Assembly (NCBI RefSeq): GCF_014334115.1
Contig: NZ_CP060494.1
Span: forward strand, 1,178,001 to 1,242,000
DNA: 64,000 nt
Source: Sphingosinithalassobacter sp. CS137
Lineage (GTDB): Bacteria > Pseudomonadota > Alphaproteobacteria > Sphingomonadales > Sphingomonadaceae
Direction: 5' to 3'
Part shown: positions 49,359 through 59,397 of the stretch, in pieces
Layout: the number at the start of each line of letters is the position of its first letter
How positions within the stretch are numbered: the stretch's first letter is position 1
Notes under the pieces: model-generated
Seen by the model: only the letters and a program-made list of their open reading frames with translations
What the model was told of the DNA's origin: nothing
Database searches by the model: none
Translations under genes and position numbers: made by a program

Positions 49359-50449
49359 CCGCGGCCGGAGATGTTCGCCAGTTCACCGTCGGCATCGACG
49401 ACGACGGCATCCGCCTGGATCGCTGGTTCAAGCGGCACATGGCGGACGTGAGCTTCAACACCGTCTCCCGCTGGGCGCGGACCGGCCAAATCCGAGTCGA
49501 TGGCGCGCGGGCTACTCCGGGCGACCGGATCGCCGCGGGGCAAGTGATCCGCGTCCCCCCCGCCGAAGCGCCAAAGCCCGCGCGCGCGCGCCCGCAACGG
49601 CCGCAACTCAGCGACGAACAGATTGATTTCGCGCGCGCGATGGTGATCCATCAGGACGGCTCGGCCATTGTGCTCAACAAGCCGCCGGGTCTCGCAACCC
49701 AGGGCGGTACCAAGACGATCGAGCACGTCGATGCCCTGCTCGATGCGCTGCAGTTCGAAGCGGAAGGCCGTCCGAAGCTGGTCCACCGGCTCGACAAGGA
49801 TACCTCGGGAGCGCTGCTGCTCGCCCGCTCGGCGCGCGCCGCGGCCTTTTTCGCCAAGCATTTTTCGGGCCGCACCGCCCGCAAGCGCTATTGGGCGCTG
49901 GTCGTCGGCATTCCCGAGATCGAGGACGGCTTCATCGATCTGCCGATCGGCAAGCAGCCGGGTACCGGCGGCGAGAAGATGCACGTCGACGAGACCGAGG
50001 GGCAACCCGCGCGGACCCGCTATCGCGTGATCGAGCGCGCGGGCAATCGCGCCGCCTGGGTCGAGCTCCAGCCGCTCACCGGCCGAACCCACCAGCTCCG
50101 CGTCCATATGGCGGCGATCGGCCATCCGATCGTGGGAGACGGCAAATACGGCGGCCAGGAGGCGTTCCTCACCGGCGGGGTCAGCCGCAAAATGCATCTC
50201 CATGCGCGCCGCATCCGCATCGACCATCCGGACGGCGACCGGCTCGACGTGACGGCGCCGCTGCCGACGCATTTCGCCGAGACGCTGAGCACGTTGGGAT
50301 TCGACGAAGCGGTCGGCGACGCGATGCCGTTCGACGACGGTCCGCCGCCCCCGACCCGCGAGCAGCAGAAGGCGCGCGCGCGCGCGCATGCCAAGACGGT
50401 CCGCAAGGAGCGCCGGGGCGAACGGCGCTCCCGCGGTACGAAGCGGTGA
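49355..50449 (+). CDS. rluC: 23S rRNA pseudouridine synthase, RluC/RluD family
   Basis: 364 residues. An S4 domain ('GIRLDRWFKRHM...NTVSRWARTGQIRVDG') is followed by the catalytic domain with 'LVHRLDKDTSGALLLARS' (catalytic Asp), 'KRYWALV', 'PLTGRTHQLRVHMAAIGHPIVGDGKYGG' in parts. A basic tail ('AHAKTVRKERRGERR') closes the protein and probably binds rRNA. RluC makes pseudouridines in domain II of 23S rRNA; the RluC versus RluD choice rests on S4 text and context. It overlaps crcB and the HAD gene. Confidence 0.9.
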   Translation: MTAAGDVRQFTVGIDDDGIRLDRWFKRHMADVSFNTVSRWARTGQIRVDGARATPGDRIAAGQVIRVPPAEAPKPARARPQRPQLSDEQIDFARAMVIHQDGSAIVLNKPPGLATQGGTKTIEHVDALLDALQFEAEGRPKLVHRLDKDTSGALLLARSARAAAFFAKHFSGRTARKRYWALVVGIPEIEDGFIDLPIGKQPGTGGEKMHVDETEGQPARTRYRVIERAGNRAAWVELQPLTGRTHQLRVHMAAIGHPIVGDGKYGGQEAFLTGGVSRKMHLHARRIRIDHPDGDRLDVTAPLPTHFAETLSTLGFDEAVGDAMPFDDGPPPPTREQQKARARAHAKTVRKERRGERRSRGTKR

Positions 50450-51117
50450 ACCGCCTCGCCATCTTCGATTGCGACGGCACGCTGGTGGACAGCCAGGCGA
50501 ACATCTGTCGCGCGATGGAGACGTGCTTCGCCAACGCACGGCTCGACCCGCCAGAGCGGGCCGCGATCCGCCGCATCGTGGGACTGAGCCTGGTGCCTGC
50601 GATCGCGATGCTTCTCCCCGAGGGCGATGCCGCGCTCCACGAGACGATGGCGGAGGATTACAAGCGCGCCTTCTTCACCCTGCGCTCCACCGGCGCTCTC
50701 GAACAGGAACCGCTGTTCGACGGGATCGCCGAGTCGATCGAGGCGCTCGAATCGGCGGGCTGGCTACTCGGTGTGGCGACCGGAAAGTCGGATCGCGGGC
50801 TTCACCACGTCCTCGATCAGCACGGCATCCGACACCGCTTCATCACGCTGCAGACTGCCGACCGGCACCCGTCCAAACCGCATCCGGCAATGCTACAAGC
50901 GGCGATCGCCGAAGCCGGCGCCGCTCCCGAAACCACTGCGATGATCGGCGACACGAGCTTCGACATGGCGATGGCGCGCGCGGGCGGCGCACATGCGATC
51001 GGCGTCGCCTGGGGCTATCATGATGCGGAAGAGCTCGCCGCGGCGGGCGCGCATGTAGTGCTCGACCGCGCACATATGCTGCCCGCGCACCTCGAAGCGC
51101 TGCTGGAGACGCTATGA
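50446..51117 (+). CDS. HAD-IA family phosphatase
   Basis: 223 residues from a GTG that overlaps the rluC stop (GTGA). Motifs: 'LAIFDCDGTLVDSQANIC' (nucleophile), 'LGVATGKS' (motif II Thr-Gly-Lys), 'RHPSKPHPAML' (Lys) and 'MIGDTSFDMAMARAGGAHAIGVAWGYHD' in parts. It resembles the phosphoglycolate phosphatase-like proteins always found between rluC and atpaf2-like genes in sphingomonads. Substrate not known. Confidence 0.9.
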   Translation: MNRLAIFDCDGTLVDSQANICRAMETCFANARLDPPERAAIRRIVGLSLVPAIAMLLPEGDAALHETMAEDYKRAFFTLRSTGALEQEPLFDGIAESIEALESAGWLLGVATGKSDRGLHHVLDQHGIRHRFITLQTADRHPSKPHPAMLQAAIAEAGAAPETTAMIGDTSFDMAMARAGGAHAIGVAWGYHDAEELAAAGAHVVLDRAHMLPAHLEALLETL

Positions 51118-51335
51118 TCGACCCGGAGGTTCAGGCTCGCAACCGCTATTTCATGATGGTGGGCGTGCAGATGCTGGCGACTGCGGGCGCAGTGTTCGGC
51201 CTCGTTCTCGCGGGACGCTCGACGCAGTGGGAGACCACCGTGCTGGGCGGCGCGATCGTGCTGATGGGGCTCTATGTGATCGCAGTGGTACCGCGCGCGA
51301 TGGCCCGCCGGTGGCGGACGCCGGACGACCGGTGA
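51114..51335 (+). CDS. Small two-segment membrane protein
   Basis: 73 residues: 'RNRYFMMVGVQMLATAGAVFGLVLAG' and 'TTVLGGAIVLMGLYVIAVVP' are membrane segments, ending in basic 'RAMARRWRTPDDR'. It overlaps the HAD gene by ATGA and the ATP12 gene by GTGA. The tight packing supports it as real. Function unknown. Confidence 0.7.
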   Translation: MIDPEVQARNRYFMMVGVQMLATAGAVFGLVLAGRSTQWETTVLGGAIVLMGLYVIAVVPRAMARRWRTPDDR

Positions 51336-52021
51336 AGCGTTTCTGGGAAGAAGTTACGCTCGCCCCCGGGTCGAGCGGCCATGGGCTGCGACTCGACGGG
51401 CGGGCGGTGAACACGCCCGGACGTACGCCGCTGCTGCTGCCCAGCGCCGCACTCGCCGAAGCCGTAGCACAGGAGTGGCGCGACGTCGGCGAGATGATCG
51501 ATCCGCGCGCGATGCCGCTCACCGGGCTCGCGAATGCCGCGATAGACCGGGTCGCGCTAGATCCCGCCGGGTTCGCGGGGGGACTCGCCGCCTATGGCGA
51601 GAGCGACCTGCTCTGTTATCGCGCCGACACGCCCTCCGAACTCATAGCGCGCCAGACCGCCCTGTGGGATCCGCTGCTCGATTGGGCGCGCGCGCGCTAC
51701 GATGTGCACTTCGAGCAGGTGGCCGGCGTGATGCATCGCGCGCAGCCGGAAGCGACCATCGCTCGGCTTGGCGATGCGGTGGCGGCCCGCACGGCGTTCG
51801 AGCTGGCCGGGCTGTCGCCTTTGGTGACGATAGGCGGATCGCTGGTCGGCGCATTGGCGCTGCTGGAGGGCGGCGTCGATCGCGAAACGCTGTGGCGAGC
51901 AGTGCAGCTCGACGAGGACTGGCAGGCGGAAAAATGGGGCGACGACGAACTCGCGACTGCCGCACGCGAATCGCGCAGGGCGGAATTCGATGCCGCGGCG
52001 CGGTTTCTCGCCCTGCTGTGA
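51332..52021 (+). CDS. ATP12 family chaperone for F1-ATP synthase assembly
   Basis: 229 residues from a GTG at 51332 ('KRFWEEVTLAP'). Family text: 'LDGRAVNTPGRTPLLLPS', 'AEAVAQEWRDVGEMIDPRAMPLTGLANAAIDRV' in parts, 'YGESDLLCYRAD', 'WDPLLDWARARYDV' and 'EEDWQAEKWGDDELA'-type end ('DEDWQAEKWGDD'). The bacterial homologue of the mitochondrial chaperone that protects the F1 alpha subunit is confined largely to alphaproteobacteria, and helps the taxonomic call. Confidence 0.93.
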   Translation: MKRFWEEVTLAPGSSGHGLRLDGRAVNTPGRTPLLLPSAALAEAVAQEWRDVGEMIDPRAMPLTGLANAAIDRVALDPAGFAGGLAAYGESDLLCYRADTPSELIARQTALWDPLLDWARARYDVHFEQVAGVMHRAQPEATIARLGDAVAARTAFELAGLSPLVTIGGSLVGALALLEGGVDRETLWRAVQLDEDWQAEKWGDDELATAARESRRAEFDAAARFLALL

Positions 52022-52148
52022 CGCGAGGCGACGGTCCGGTCCCGCCGACAGCCGCTCAGGCGGGAAAGAGTAACGGTCAATTTCGTTCGCAACTTCCCAC
52101 GGATGCTGTAGCCATGCGCTTCCACCGGGCCACGAAGCGAGTTCTTCT

Positions 52149-52754
52149 GTGACGAACCGCAATGAAGAAGGGCGCGATCTTGCCTTCGCTTGTGCCTGCG
52201 GGGCGGTATCCGGGAAGCTCGTCACGCCCGGGCCGGGTGTGGGCGATCATGTCGTGTGCCACTGTACCGACTGTCAGGCGTTCGCAACGCGCCTGGGCGC
52301 CGCAGAGCGCATCCTCGATCGCCACGCCGGGACCGCGCTCTATCAGGGGCGGTGCGCCACGATCCGAGTCGATACCGGCCGCGAGCAGCTGCGCTGCATG
52401 CACCTGACCCGGAAGCCGACGCTGCGCTGGTATGCGGCGTGTTGCGACACCCCGATGTTCAACACCTACAAGAACGGCCGCATCCCCTACATCACCGTCC
52501 TCGTCGCCAACTGCGACCCGGATCGCCGCGATCCGCTCCTGGGGCCGCCGATCGGCCATTTGTTCACCGATGAAGCGGCGGGCGACGTCAGCTGCCTCAA
52601 GCGTATGCCGATGCGCACGCTGATGTGGCGCTTTTCAAGGCGGATGATCGCCGACATGGTCGCCGGCGACCGGAGGCGCAGTCCGCTGTTCGAACCGGCG
52701 ACGCTCGATCCGATCGCGCGGCCGCAGCCGGCGCGGCCGCGCGAAGGCGCCTGA
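52149..52754 (+). CDS. GFA-like cysteine protein (DUF6151)
   Basis: 201 residues from a GTG at 52149. The N-terminal half has 'CACGAVSG', 'CHCTDCQAFA' and later 'WYAACCDTPMFN', a zinc-binding cysteine array like that of glutathione-dependent formaldehyde-activating (GFA/CENP-V) proteins. The C-terminal half is basic. Function unknown. A 12-codon mini-ORF with ATG at 52114 ends in a TGA that overlaps this GTG, so translation could be coupled to a leader peptide. Confidence 0.75.
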   Translation: MTNRNEEGRDLAFACACGAVSGKLVTPGPGVGDHVVCHCTDCQAFATRLGAAERILDRHAGTALYQGRCATIRVDTGREQLRCMHLTRKPTLRWYAACCDTPMFNTYKNGRIPYITVLVANCDPDRRDPLLGPPIGHLFTDEAAGDVSCLKRMPMRTLMWRFSRRMIADMVAGDRRRSPLFEPATLDPIARPQPARPREGA

Positions 52755-52768
52755 GCGCAGCGCCCTGC

Positions 52769-53341
52769 CTATTCCCCGCCGCTCTGGGCTTCGGAACGCG
52801 GATGCGGCAGGAACCAGGCGATCACCGCCCCGGCCGCTGCCCAGGAAAGCAGGTCGCTCACCCACAGATAGGTGAAATAGCCCCACGGCATGTGGTTGAA
52901 GACCGGTTGGCCGAGATCGGTGTAGAGCGTGATCGCAGCGGCGAAGAGCAGCACCAGCTTGAACCGGTCGGCGAAGCTGGCGCGGGCGGCGCAGCTGCGC
53001 AGTGCGATCCCGGCCACCAGAACGCAGAGGATCGCGAGGATGAGGCCGCCGATCAACGCGCCGGTGTCGGGCAATGCGATGCCGCTGTTCACGAACTGCA
53101 CCAGCGCATTCGGCCCGCGGCCGACCAGCTCGGTGCCCGCGGCGCTGCCCGGCGACGGAATCCAATAGGCGCCGGTGCCCGTCGGCCCCAGATGCTGGGC
53201 GAGCGCCGCCTGCAGCGCGGCCGAATCACCGGCCCCGGCCTGCTTGTAGGCGAGCAGGCTGAGCGGAGTACCCCAGAAAACGAAGCCGACGAGCCACATC
53301 GCCAGCCCACCCAACACGCTTCCGATCAACAACCGCGGCAT
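52769..53341 (-). CDS. Multi-pass membrane protein of unknown function
   Basis: 190 residues from an ATG preceded by GGGGAGG. Four membrane segments ('LLIGSVLGGLAMWLVGFVFWG', 'GALIGGLILAILCVLVAGIAL', 'FKLVLLFAAAITLYT', 'WAAAGAVIAWFL') with a periplasmic loop between 1 and 2 ('PTGTGAYWIPSP'). The 'GAYWIPSP...GP.ALV.F' text recurs in uncharacterised proteobacterial membrane proteins. It starts 26 nt after gmk and may share its transcript. Confidence 0.7.
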   Translation of the reverse strand: MPRLLIGSVLGGLAMWLVGFVFWGTPLSLLAYKQAGAGDSAALQAALAQHLGPTGTGAYWIPSPGSAAGTELVGRGPNALVQFVNSGIALPDTGALIGGLILAILCVLVAGIALRSCAARASFADRFKLVLLFAAAITLYTDLGQPVFNHMPWGYFTYLWVSDLLSWAAAGAVIAWFLPHPRSEAQSGGE

Positions 53342-53367
53342 CGCAGCGCCTCCCCTTTTTGTGCGTG

Positions 53368-54018
53368 CTACTTCATCAACCCACGGATGAATCCGATCAA
53401 CCCCGTCTGGCGCGATCGCTTGAGCCGCTCGGCGGCGAGGATCGTCCGAACCGATTCGTAGCATTTCTCGACATCGTCGTTGACGAGAACATAGTCATAG
53501 CCGTCCCAATGGGCCACCTCGCCCGCGGCGCGCGCCATGCGGCGCTCGATCACTTCGCGCGCGTCGGTCGCGCGGGTTTCGAGCCGCCGGCGAAGCTCCT
53601 CCATCGACGGCGGCAGGACGAACAGGCGGACGACGTCGCCGCCCGCGAGCTGATAGAGCTGCTGCGCGCCCTGCCAGTCGATATCGAACAGCACGTCGTT
53701 GCCGCTGGCCAGCATCGAGAAGACGCTCTGCTTGGGCGTGCCATAGCGATGATCGAACACATGCGCCCATTCGAGGAATTCGTTCGCCGCGACCATTTCC
53801 TTGAACGTTTCGGTATCGACGAAATGATAGTCGACGCCGTCCACTTCGCCGGGGCGCATCGGCCGAGTCGTGTACGAAACCGACATGGTCAAATACGGAT
53901 CGTTGGCCAGCAGTTTGCGCGCGATCGTCGACTTGCCGGCGCCCGACGGCGAGGAAAGAACGAAGAGCACGCCGCGCCGTTTGAAGCCGTGCGGATCCTG
54001 TTCGAAGCTATGAGGCAT
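53368..54018 (-). CDS. gmk: Guanylate kinase
   Basis: 216 residues. P-loop 'SSPSGAGKST' (22-31), GMP-binding 'VSYTTRPMRPGEVDGVDYHFV' in parts, 'FLEWAHVF', 'YGTPKQSV', 'DIDWQGAQQL' and lid 'RRRLETRATD'. It phosphorylates GMP to GDP. The ATG at 54018 was chosen because family starts lie close before the P-loop; the frame continues upstream without coding character. It follows a small gene by 58 nt on the same strand. Confidence 0.96.
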   Translation of the reverse strand: MPHSFEQDPHGFKRRGVLFVLSSPSGAGKSTIARKLLANDPYLTMSVSYTTRPMRPGEVDGVDYHFVDTETFKEMVAANEFLEWAHVFDHRYGTPKQSVFSMLASGNDVLFDIDWQGAQQLYQLAGGDVVRLFVLPPSMEELRRRLETRATDAREVIERRMARAAGEVAHWDGYDYVLVNDDVEKCYESVRTILAAERLKRSRQTGLIGFIRGLMK

Positions 54019-54076
54019 GGCCGCTAGTGGCGCGGCCCCGGCACCCACGTCAAGCGCCAGGGCCACCGAATCGGGC

Positions 54077-54334
54077 CTAGGGAGCCGAGGCGTTGGTATC
54101 GGGCCCGCGCGCCCGCGCCGCCTCGACCGGGGGCGGCGGCTCCTGACGGCGCCGCTTGCGCTTATCGTAGAGATATTTGCCCGCGAAAAGGCCGCCGCCG
54201 AGCGCCCAGCCCCAGGGACCGATGCGCGGCAGGACGCGGGTGGCGGCCGCGCCCAGCAGCGCGCCTTTCGCCCCGCTGCCCGCGCGGCGGCCGAGCGCAC
54301 CGCCGACCACGCCTCCCAATACTCGCCGAATCAT
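54077..54334 (-). CDS. Small glycine-zipper membrane protein
   Basis: 85 residues from the ATG at 54334 ('MIRRVLGGVVGGALGRRAGSG' with glycine-spaced pattern). Two short hydrophobic stretches ('GALLGAAATRVL', 'WGWALGGGLFAGKYLY') and a basic 'DKRKRRR' tail with a Pro-rich end. It looks like a small inner-membrane protein of unknown function between fumC and gmk. Confidence 0.6.
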   Translation of the reverse strand: MIRRVLGGVVGGALGRRAGSGAKGALLGAAATRVLPRIGPWGWALGGGLFAGKYLYDKRKRRRQEPPPPVEAARARGPDTNASAP

Positions 54335-54406
54335 GCAGCTTCTCCTTCTCGACACTTCGCCAGTAGAGCGCCGCAAGCGAGGCAGAGTTCCGCGCGGGGC
54401 GCCCGC

Positions 54407-55795
<1,389 letters not shown>

Positions 55796-56244
55796 GAGTG
55801 CGTCATCCTCTTTGCCAGTCGCTGCGATGGAGTCGCGGGCGCTCTAGCGGGTGCGAGGCGGCGCTGCCAAGCGGTAGCGGGATACCCGAACGCAGCGAAT
55901 GCAACGCTACGTCCCCCCTCGGTCCCGCCGGGCCGCCGAGCCGCCGAGCCGCTTCGGCACGGCGGGCGGAGCGAATCGGAAGCGCCGGATAGGGCATGGG
56001 TGCGAGCGTAGCGCGGCGCGGGGGGTGTAGGACAGCGGGAATGTCGGAGGGCGGGCCGGGAGCTGCGCGGCGACCCGGGCGGGCGCGGCCGGCGTTCGCG
56101 GCGTGCCGGCGCAAGCTGTCGCGATGATCCTTCGCGCGACCACCGAAGTGCACGGCACCGCTCTCGTCTAAGTATTTTCCACCGAGCGTCGGTTTAGGGG
56201 AGATTTAACCGAACCGGCTATGCATCGCTCAGGATGGGAGCGCG
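55796..56244. other. 449-nt intergenic region between fumC and the GGDEF-EAL gene
   Basis: No convincing gene. The left two-thirds is extremely GC-rich with repeated CCGCCGAGCCG units (55929-55960) and several possible stems, while the last 80 nt before the GGDEF-EAL start is more AT-rich. This last part should hold the promoter of that gene, and contains a candidate CtrA-like site at 56194-56210. Confidence 0.6.
56194..56210 (+). promoter_or_regulatory. Candidate CtrA-like binding site
   Basis: TTAG-N7-TTAACC, one mismatch from the TTAA-N7-TTAAC consensus of the alphaproteobacterial cell-cycle regulator CtrA. It lies 35-51 nt before the GGDEF-EAL start codon. Sequence match only. Confidence 0.35.
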
Positions 56245-58200
56245 ATGAAACTCAGGCCGATCAAGTGGTTCATGGAGGTCGGGCAGGATCCGATCCTGGC
56301 GCAGGCGCAGGCGGTGCAGATGCGGCGGCAGGTGCCGCTGCTCTATGGGCTGCTGCTGATCAATTCCACTGCGCTGGCATGGTCCCACGCGGACAACGCC
56401 CCGATACTGCTGACGGTAGCCGTGCCCGCCTTTCTGCTTGGCGTTACTGCCGTCCGCCTGATCCACTGGGTCCGCATCCGAAACGATCCGACACCGGAGC
56501 CTCAAGAGGCGCGCAGGCAGCTTCGCGTCATCTCCCTCGCTGCGGCAGGCTTCGGCGTCGGGTATCTCGCCTGGTCGCTGTCGCTGGCGCAATATGGCGG
56601 CCCCTTCGAACAGGCGCACACCGCGCTGTACGTCTCGACGACGGTGATCGGGTGCATCTTCTGCCTCATCCACGTTCCCCAAGCGGCGATCCTGGGGGCG
56701 GCCGGCGTTCTGCCCGCCTATTTTCTGGCGCTGCTCGGACAGGACCAACATGCGGTGTTCGCGCCGATCGCATTGAACGTTCTGCTGGTGGTGCTCGTCC
56801 TGCTGCGCGTGCTTTGCAACACCTTCGAGAATTTCAGCACCGAAGTCGCGGCGCGCGAGAAGCTTGCCGAGCAGCATGAGGAAATGGTCCGGCTGAACGC
56901 CGAGAATCATGCGCTGGCACATACCGACAGCCTGACCCAGCTCGGCAACCGGCGCCGTTTCCTCGCCGACATCACCGCAGTGACCGGGGATCCGGCGAAC
57001 GTCGGCGTCACGACGATCGGCGTGATCGATCTCGACCGGTTCAAGCCGGTCAACGATACGTTCGGCCATTCGATCGGCGACGAGCTGCTGAACCGGATCG
57101 CCGAGCGGCTGCGCCAGGTCGCCGGTCCCTCCGCGACTCTGTATCGGCTGGGCGGCGACGAATTCGGCGTGATCCTGCATGCATCGCCCGAGGAAGCGGC
57201 CGAGATCGCCGAGCGGCTCTGCCAGGCGGTGGCAATGCCGATCTTCGTCGGCAACCGCGAGCTTTCGGTAGGGGCCTCGCCGGGTCTGGCGCATTTCATG
57301 GACGAAGGCACCGCATGTCGCGCGCTTTGGGAGCATGCCGACCACGCGCTCTATCACGCGAAACGGCACCGGCGCGGCACTGCGGTCACCTTCACCGACG
57401 ATCTGGAAGACGTGGTGCGCGGCGAGCAGCTGCTCGAAGTCGAGCTGAAGGCGATCGACGTCGACAAGGATCTTCAGGTGCATGTGCAGCCGATCGTCGA
57501 CTACGCGAGCGGCGGGATCGTCGGCGGTGAAGTGCTCGTCCGCTGGACGAGCCCGCAACTGGGAAGCGTGTCGCCAGAGCGTTTCATCGCGATCGCCGAG
57601 CGCAGCACCATCATCCACCGCATCACGCTTTCGGTGGTCGAACGCGCGCTGCAGCTGCTGGCGCAGCTTCCCGAGCATTATTCGCTGTCGGTGAACGTCT
57701 CCGCATGCGACCTGAACGCCCCGGAGACGATCAGTGCGATCCTGAGCGCCGTTCGCCGCAGCCGCTCGGACCCCGGCCGATTGTGGATCGAAGTGACCGA
57801 AACCGCAGTGATGCGGGATCTGGACGCGGCGATCGAGGCGCTCAACATGCTGCGCGGCGCCGGGCTCAAGATCGCGCTCGACGATTTCGGAACGGGATAT
57901 TCGAGCCTGAGCAACCTTCACCGGCTGCCGCTCGACCGAGTGAAGATCGACCGCAGCTTCGCCAACGACCTCGGCAACAGCTACAGCAGCTCGATCTCCC
58001 GCGCAGTGATCGGCCTATGCGAGACGCTGGAGCTTTCCTGCGTGGCGGAGGGCGTGGAGACGGCGGAACAGGCGGCCCTGCTCCGCGAGATGGGCTGTAC
58101 GCTGCTGCAAGGCTATTTCATCGCGAAGCCACTGCCGATCGCGCAGTTTCTCGCCCTCGACGCGGCGGCCGAACACACGGCCGAATACAAGGCGGCCTGA
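56245..58200 (+). CDS. Membrane GGDEF-EAL cyclic di-GMP protein
   Basis: 651 residues. Five to six membrane segments (about 30-195) form a MASE-like input, followed by a short coiled coil, a GGDEF domain with intact 'GGDEF' (303-307) and 'DLDRFKPVNDTFGHSIGD', and an EAL domain with 'GGEVLVRW' (Glu429; Ala replaced by Val), 'SVNVSACDL', 'WIEVTETAVM', 'LDDFGTGYSSL', 'VKIDRSF', 'CVAEGVET' and 'LLQGYFIAKPL'. All metal and catalytic residues of both domains appear present, so it could make or break cyclic di-GMP. No conserved inhibitory RxxD was checked. Confidence 0.93.
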   Translation: MKLRPIKWFMEVGQDPILAQAQAVQMRRQVPLLYGLLLINSTALAWSHADNAPILLTVAVPAFLLGVTAVRLIHWVRIRNDPTPEPQEARRQLRVISLAAAGFGVGYLAWSLSLAQYGGPFEQAHTALYVSTTVIGCIFCLIHVPQAAILGAAGVLPAYFLALLGQDQHAVFAPIALNVLLVVLVLLRVLCNTFENFSTEVAAREKLAEQHEEMVRLNAENHALAHTDSLTQLGNRRRFLADITAVTGDPANVGVTTIGVIDLDRFKPVNDTFGHSIGDELLNRIAERLRQVAGPSATLYRLGGDEFGVILHASPEEAAEIAERLCQAVAMPIFVGNRELSVGASPGLAHFMDEGTACRALWEHADHALYHAKRHRRGTAVTFTDDLEDVVRGEQLLEVELKAIDVDKDLQVHVQPIVDYASGGIVGGEVLVRWTSPQLGSVSPERFIAIAERSTIIHRITLSVVERALQLLAQLPEHYSLSVNVSACDLNAPETISAILSAVRRSRSDPGRLWIEVTETAVMRDLDAAIEALNMLRGAGLKIALDDFGTGYSSLSNLHRLPLDRVKIDRSFANDLGNSYSSSISRAVIGLCETLELSCVAEGVETAEQAALLREMGCTLLQGYFIAKPLPIAQFLALDAAAEHTAEYKAA

Positions 58201-58254
58201 GCTCCCGCCGGAAGGTCCATGGCAGCGCGCCGGACCTCCGGCGCCGATCCGCCC

Positions 58255-58737
58255 CTATTTCTTCCGCTTGAAATCCACCGACACGACGTTCGAACCATCG
58301 TCGGCCGGCTTTGCGACGGGGCCGTCGTTTTCGGCCTCGTCGTGCGGTTCGGGGCCGTCGGGGCCTTCGGCGGCCTGGAAGCGCAGTTCGAAGTTCACGG
58401 CGGGATCGTGGAAGCCGGTGATCGCCGAGAAGGGGATCGTGAGGATCGCGGGAATTTGATTGAAGCTCAGCCCGACCGAGAAATATTCGGGCGCGACCTT
58501 CAGATCCCAATATTTGTGCTGGAGCACGATCGTCATCTCGTCCGGAAACCGGTCGATCAGCCGCTGGGGGATATCGACTCCCGCCGCCTGGGTCTTGAAG
58601 GTGATGTAGAAATGATGGGTGCCCGGCAGGCCCCCACGCTCGGCCACCGATCCGAGGACGCGGCCGACGACGGCGCGCAGCGCCTCCTGCACGATCTCGT
58701 CATAGGGAATCAGGCTGTCGGGAATACCACCGTTCAT
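58255..58737 (-). CDS. sspB: ClpXP adaptor SspB (stringent starvation protein B, alpha type)
   Basis: 160 residues. Typical alphaproteobacterial SspB: 'LIPYDEIVQEALRAVVGRVL', 'HHFYITFKTQAAGVDIP', 'RFPDEMTIVLQHKYWDL', 'FSVGLSFNQIPAILTIPFSAITGFHDPAVNF' in parts. The acidic linker ends in the ClpX-docking tail 'VVSVDFKRK'. It hands ssrA-tagged and other substrates to ClpXP. The ATG at 58737 is the natural start; the gene is divergent from hisB with 72 nt between, as in other sphingomonads. Confidence 0.95.
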   Translation of the reverse strand: MNGGIPDSLIPYDEIVQEALRAVVGRVLGSVAERGGLPGTHHFYITFKTQAAGVDIPQRLIDRFPDEMTIVLQHKYWDLKVAPEYFSVGLSFNQIPAILTIPFSAITGFHDPAVNFELRFQAAEGPDGPEPHDEAENDGPVAKPADDGSNVVSVDFKRKK

Positions 58738-58809
58738 CGGGCAACTGCTAACGGCTGTTGCCACGCGGTCAAGATTGCATGGGGCCCCGCGCACGCTATG
58801 TGAAGCGCC

Positions 58810-59397
58810 ATGCGCACCGCCACCATCAGCCGCAAGACCAGCGAGACCTCGGTCGATGTGACCGTGAACCTCGACGGGACCGGCGACTATACGATCTCCA
58901 CCGGGATCGGCTTTTTCGATCACATGCTCGAGCAGCTCTCGCGCCATTCGCTGATCGATCTCGACGTGAAGACGGTGGGCGACCTGCACATCGACCAGCA
59001 TCATACCGTCGAGGACACGGGGCTGGCGATCGGCGAGGCAGTGGCCAAGGCGCTGGGCGACAAGAAGGGCATCCGCCGCTACGCCGACGCGCTCTCGCCG
59101 ATGGACGAGACGCTGACGCGCGTTGCGATCGACATTTCCGGCCGGCCCTTTCTCGTGTGGAAGACGCAGTTCAGCCAGAAGCGGCTGGGCGAAATGGACA
59201 CCGAGATGTTCGAACACTGGTTCCACAGCTTCGCACAGACGGCGGGCGTGACGCTGCACGTCGAGACGCTGTACGGATCGAACAATCATCACATCGCCGA
59301 AGCCGCATTCAAGGGGCTGGCCCGCGCGCTGCGCCAGGCGGTCGAGATCGATCCGCGCAAGGCCGACGCGATCCCGAGCACCAAGGGCGTGCTGTGA
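58810..59397 (+). CDS. hisB: Imidazoleglycerol-phosphate dehydratase
   Basis: 195 residues of the monofunctional type. '[16 protein letters not shown]', '[16 protein letters not shown]' and '[20 protein letters not shown]' are the manganese-binding signatures. It performs step six of histidine synthesis. First gene of the his cluster here; its stop overlaps the GTG of the following YciI-like gene. Confidence 0.97.
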   Translation: MRTATISRKTSETSVDVTVNLDGTGDYTISTGIGFFDHMLEQLSRHSLIDLDVKTVGDLHIDQHHTVEDTGLAIGEAVAKALGDKKGIRRYADALSPMDETLTRVAIDISGRPFLVWKTQFSQKRLGEMDTEMFEHWFHSFAQTAGVTLHVETLYGSNNHHIAEAAFKGLARALRQAVEIDPRKADAIPSTKGVL

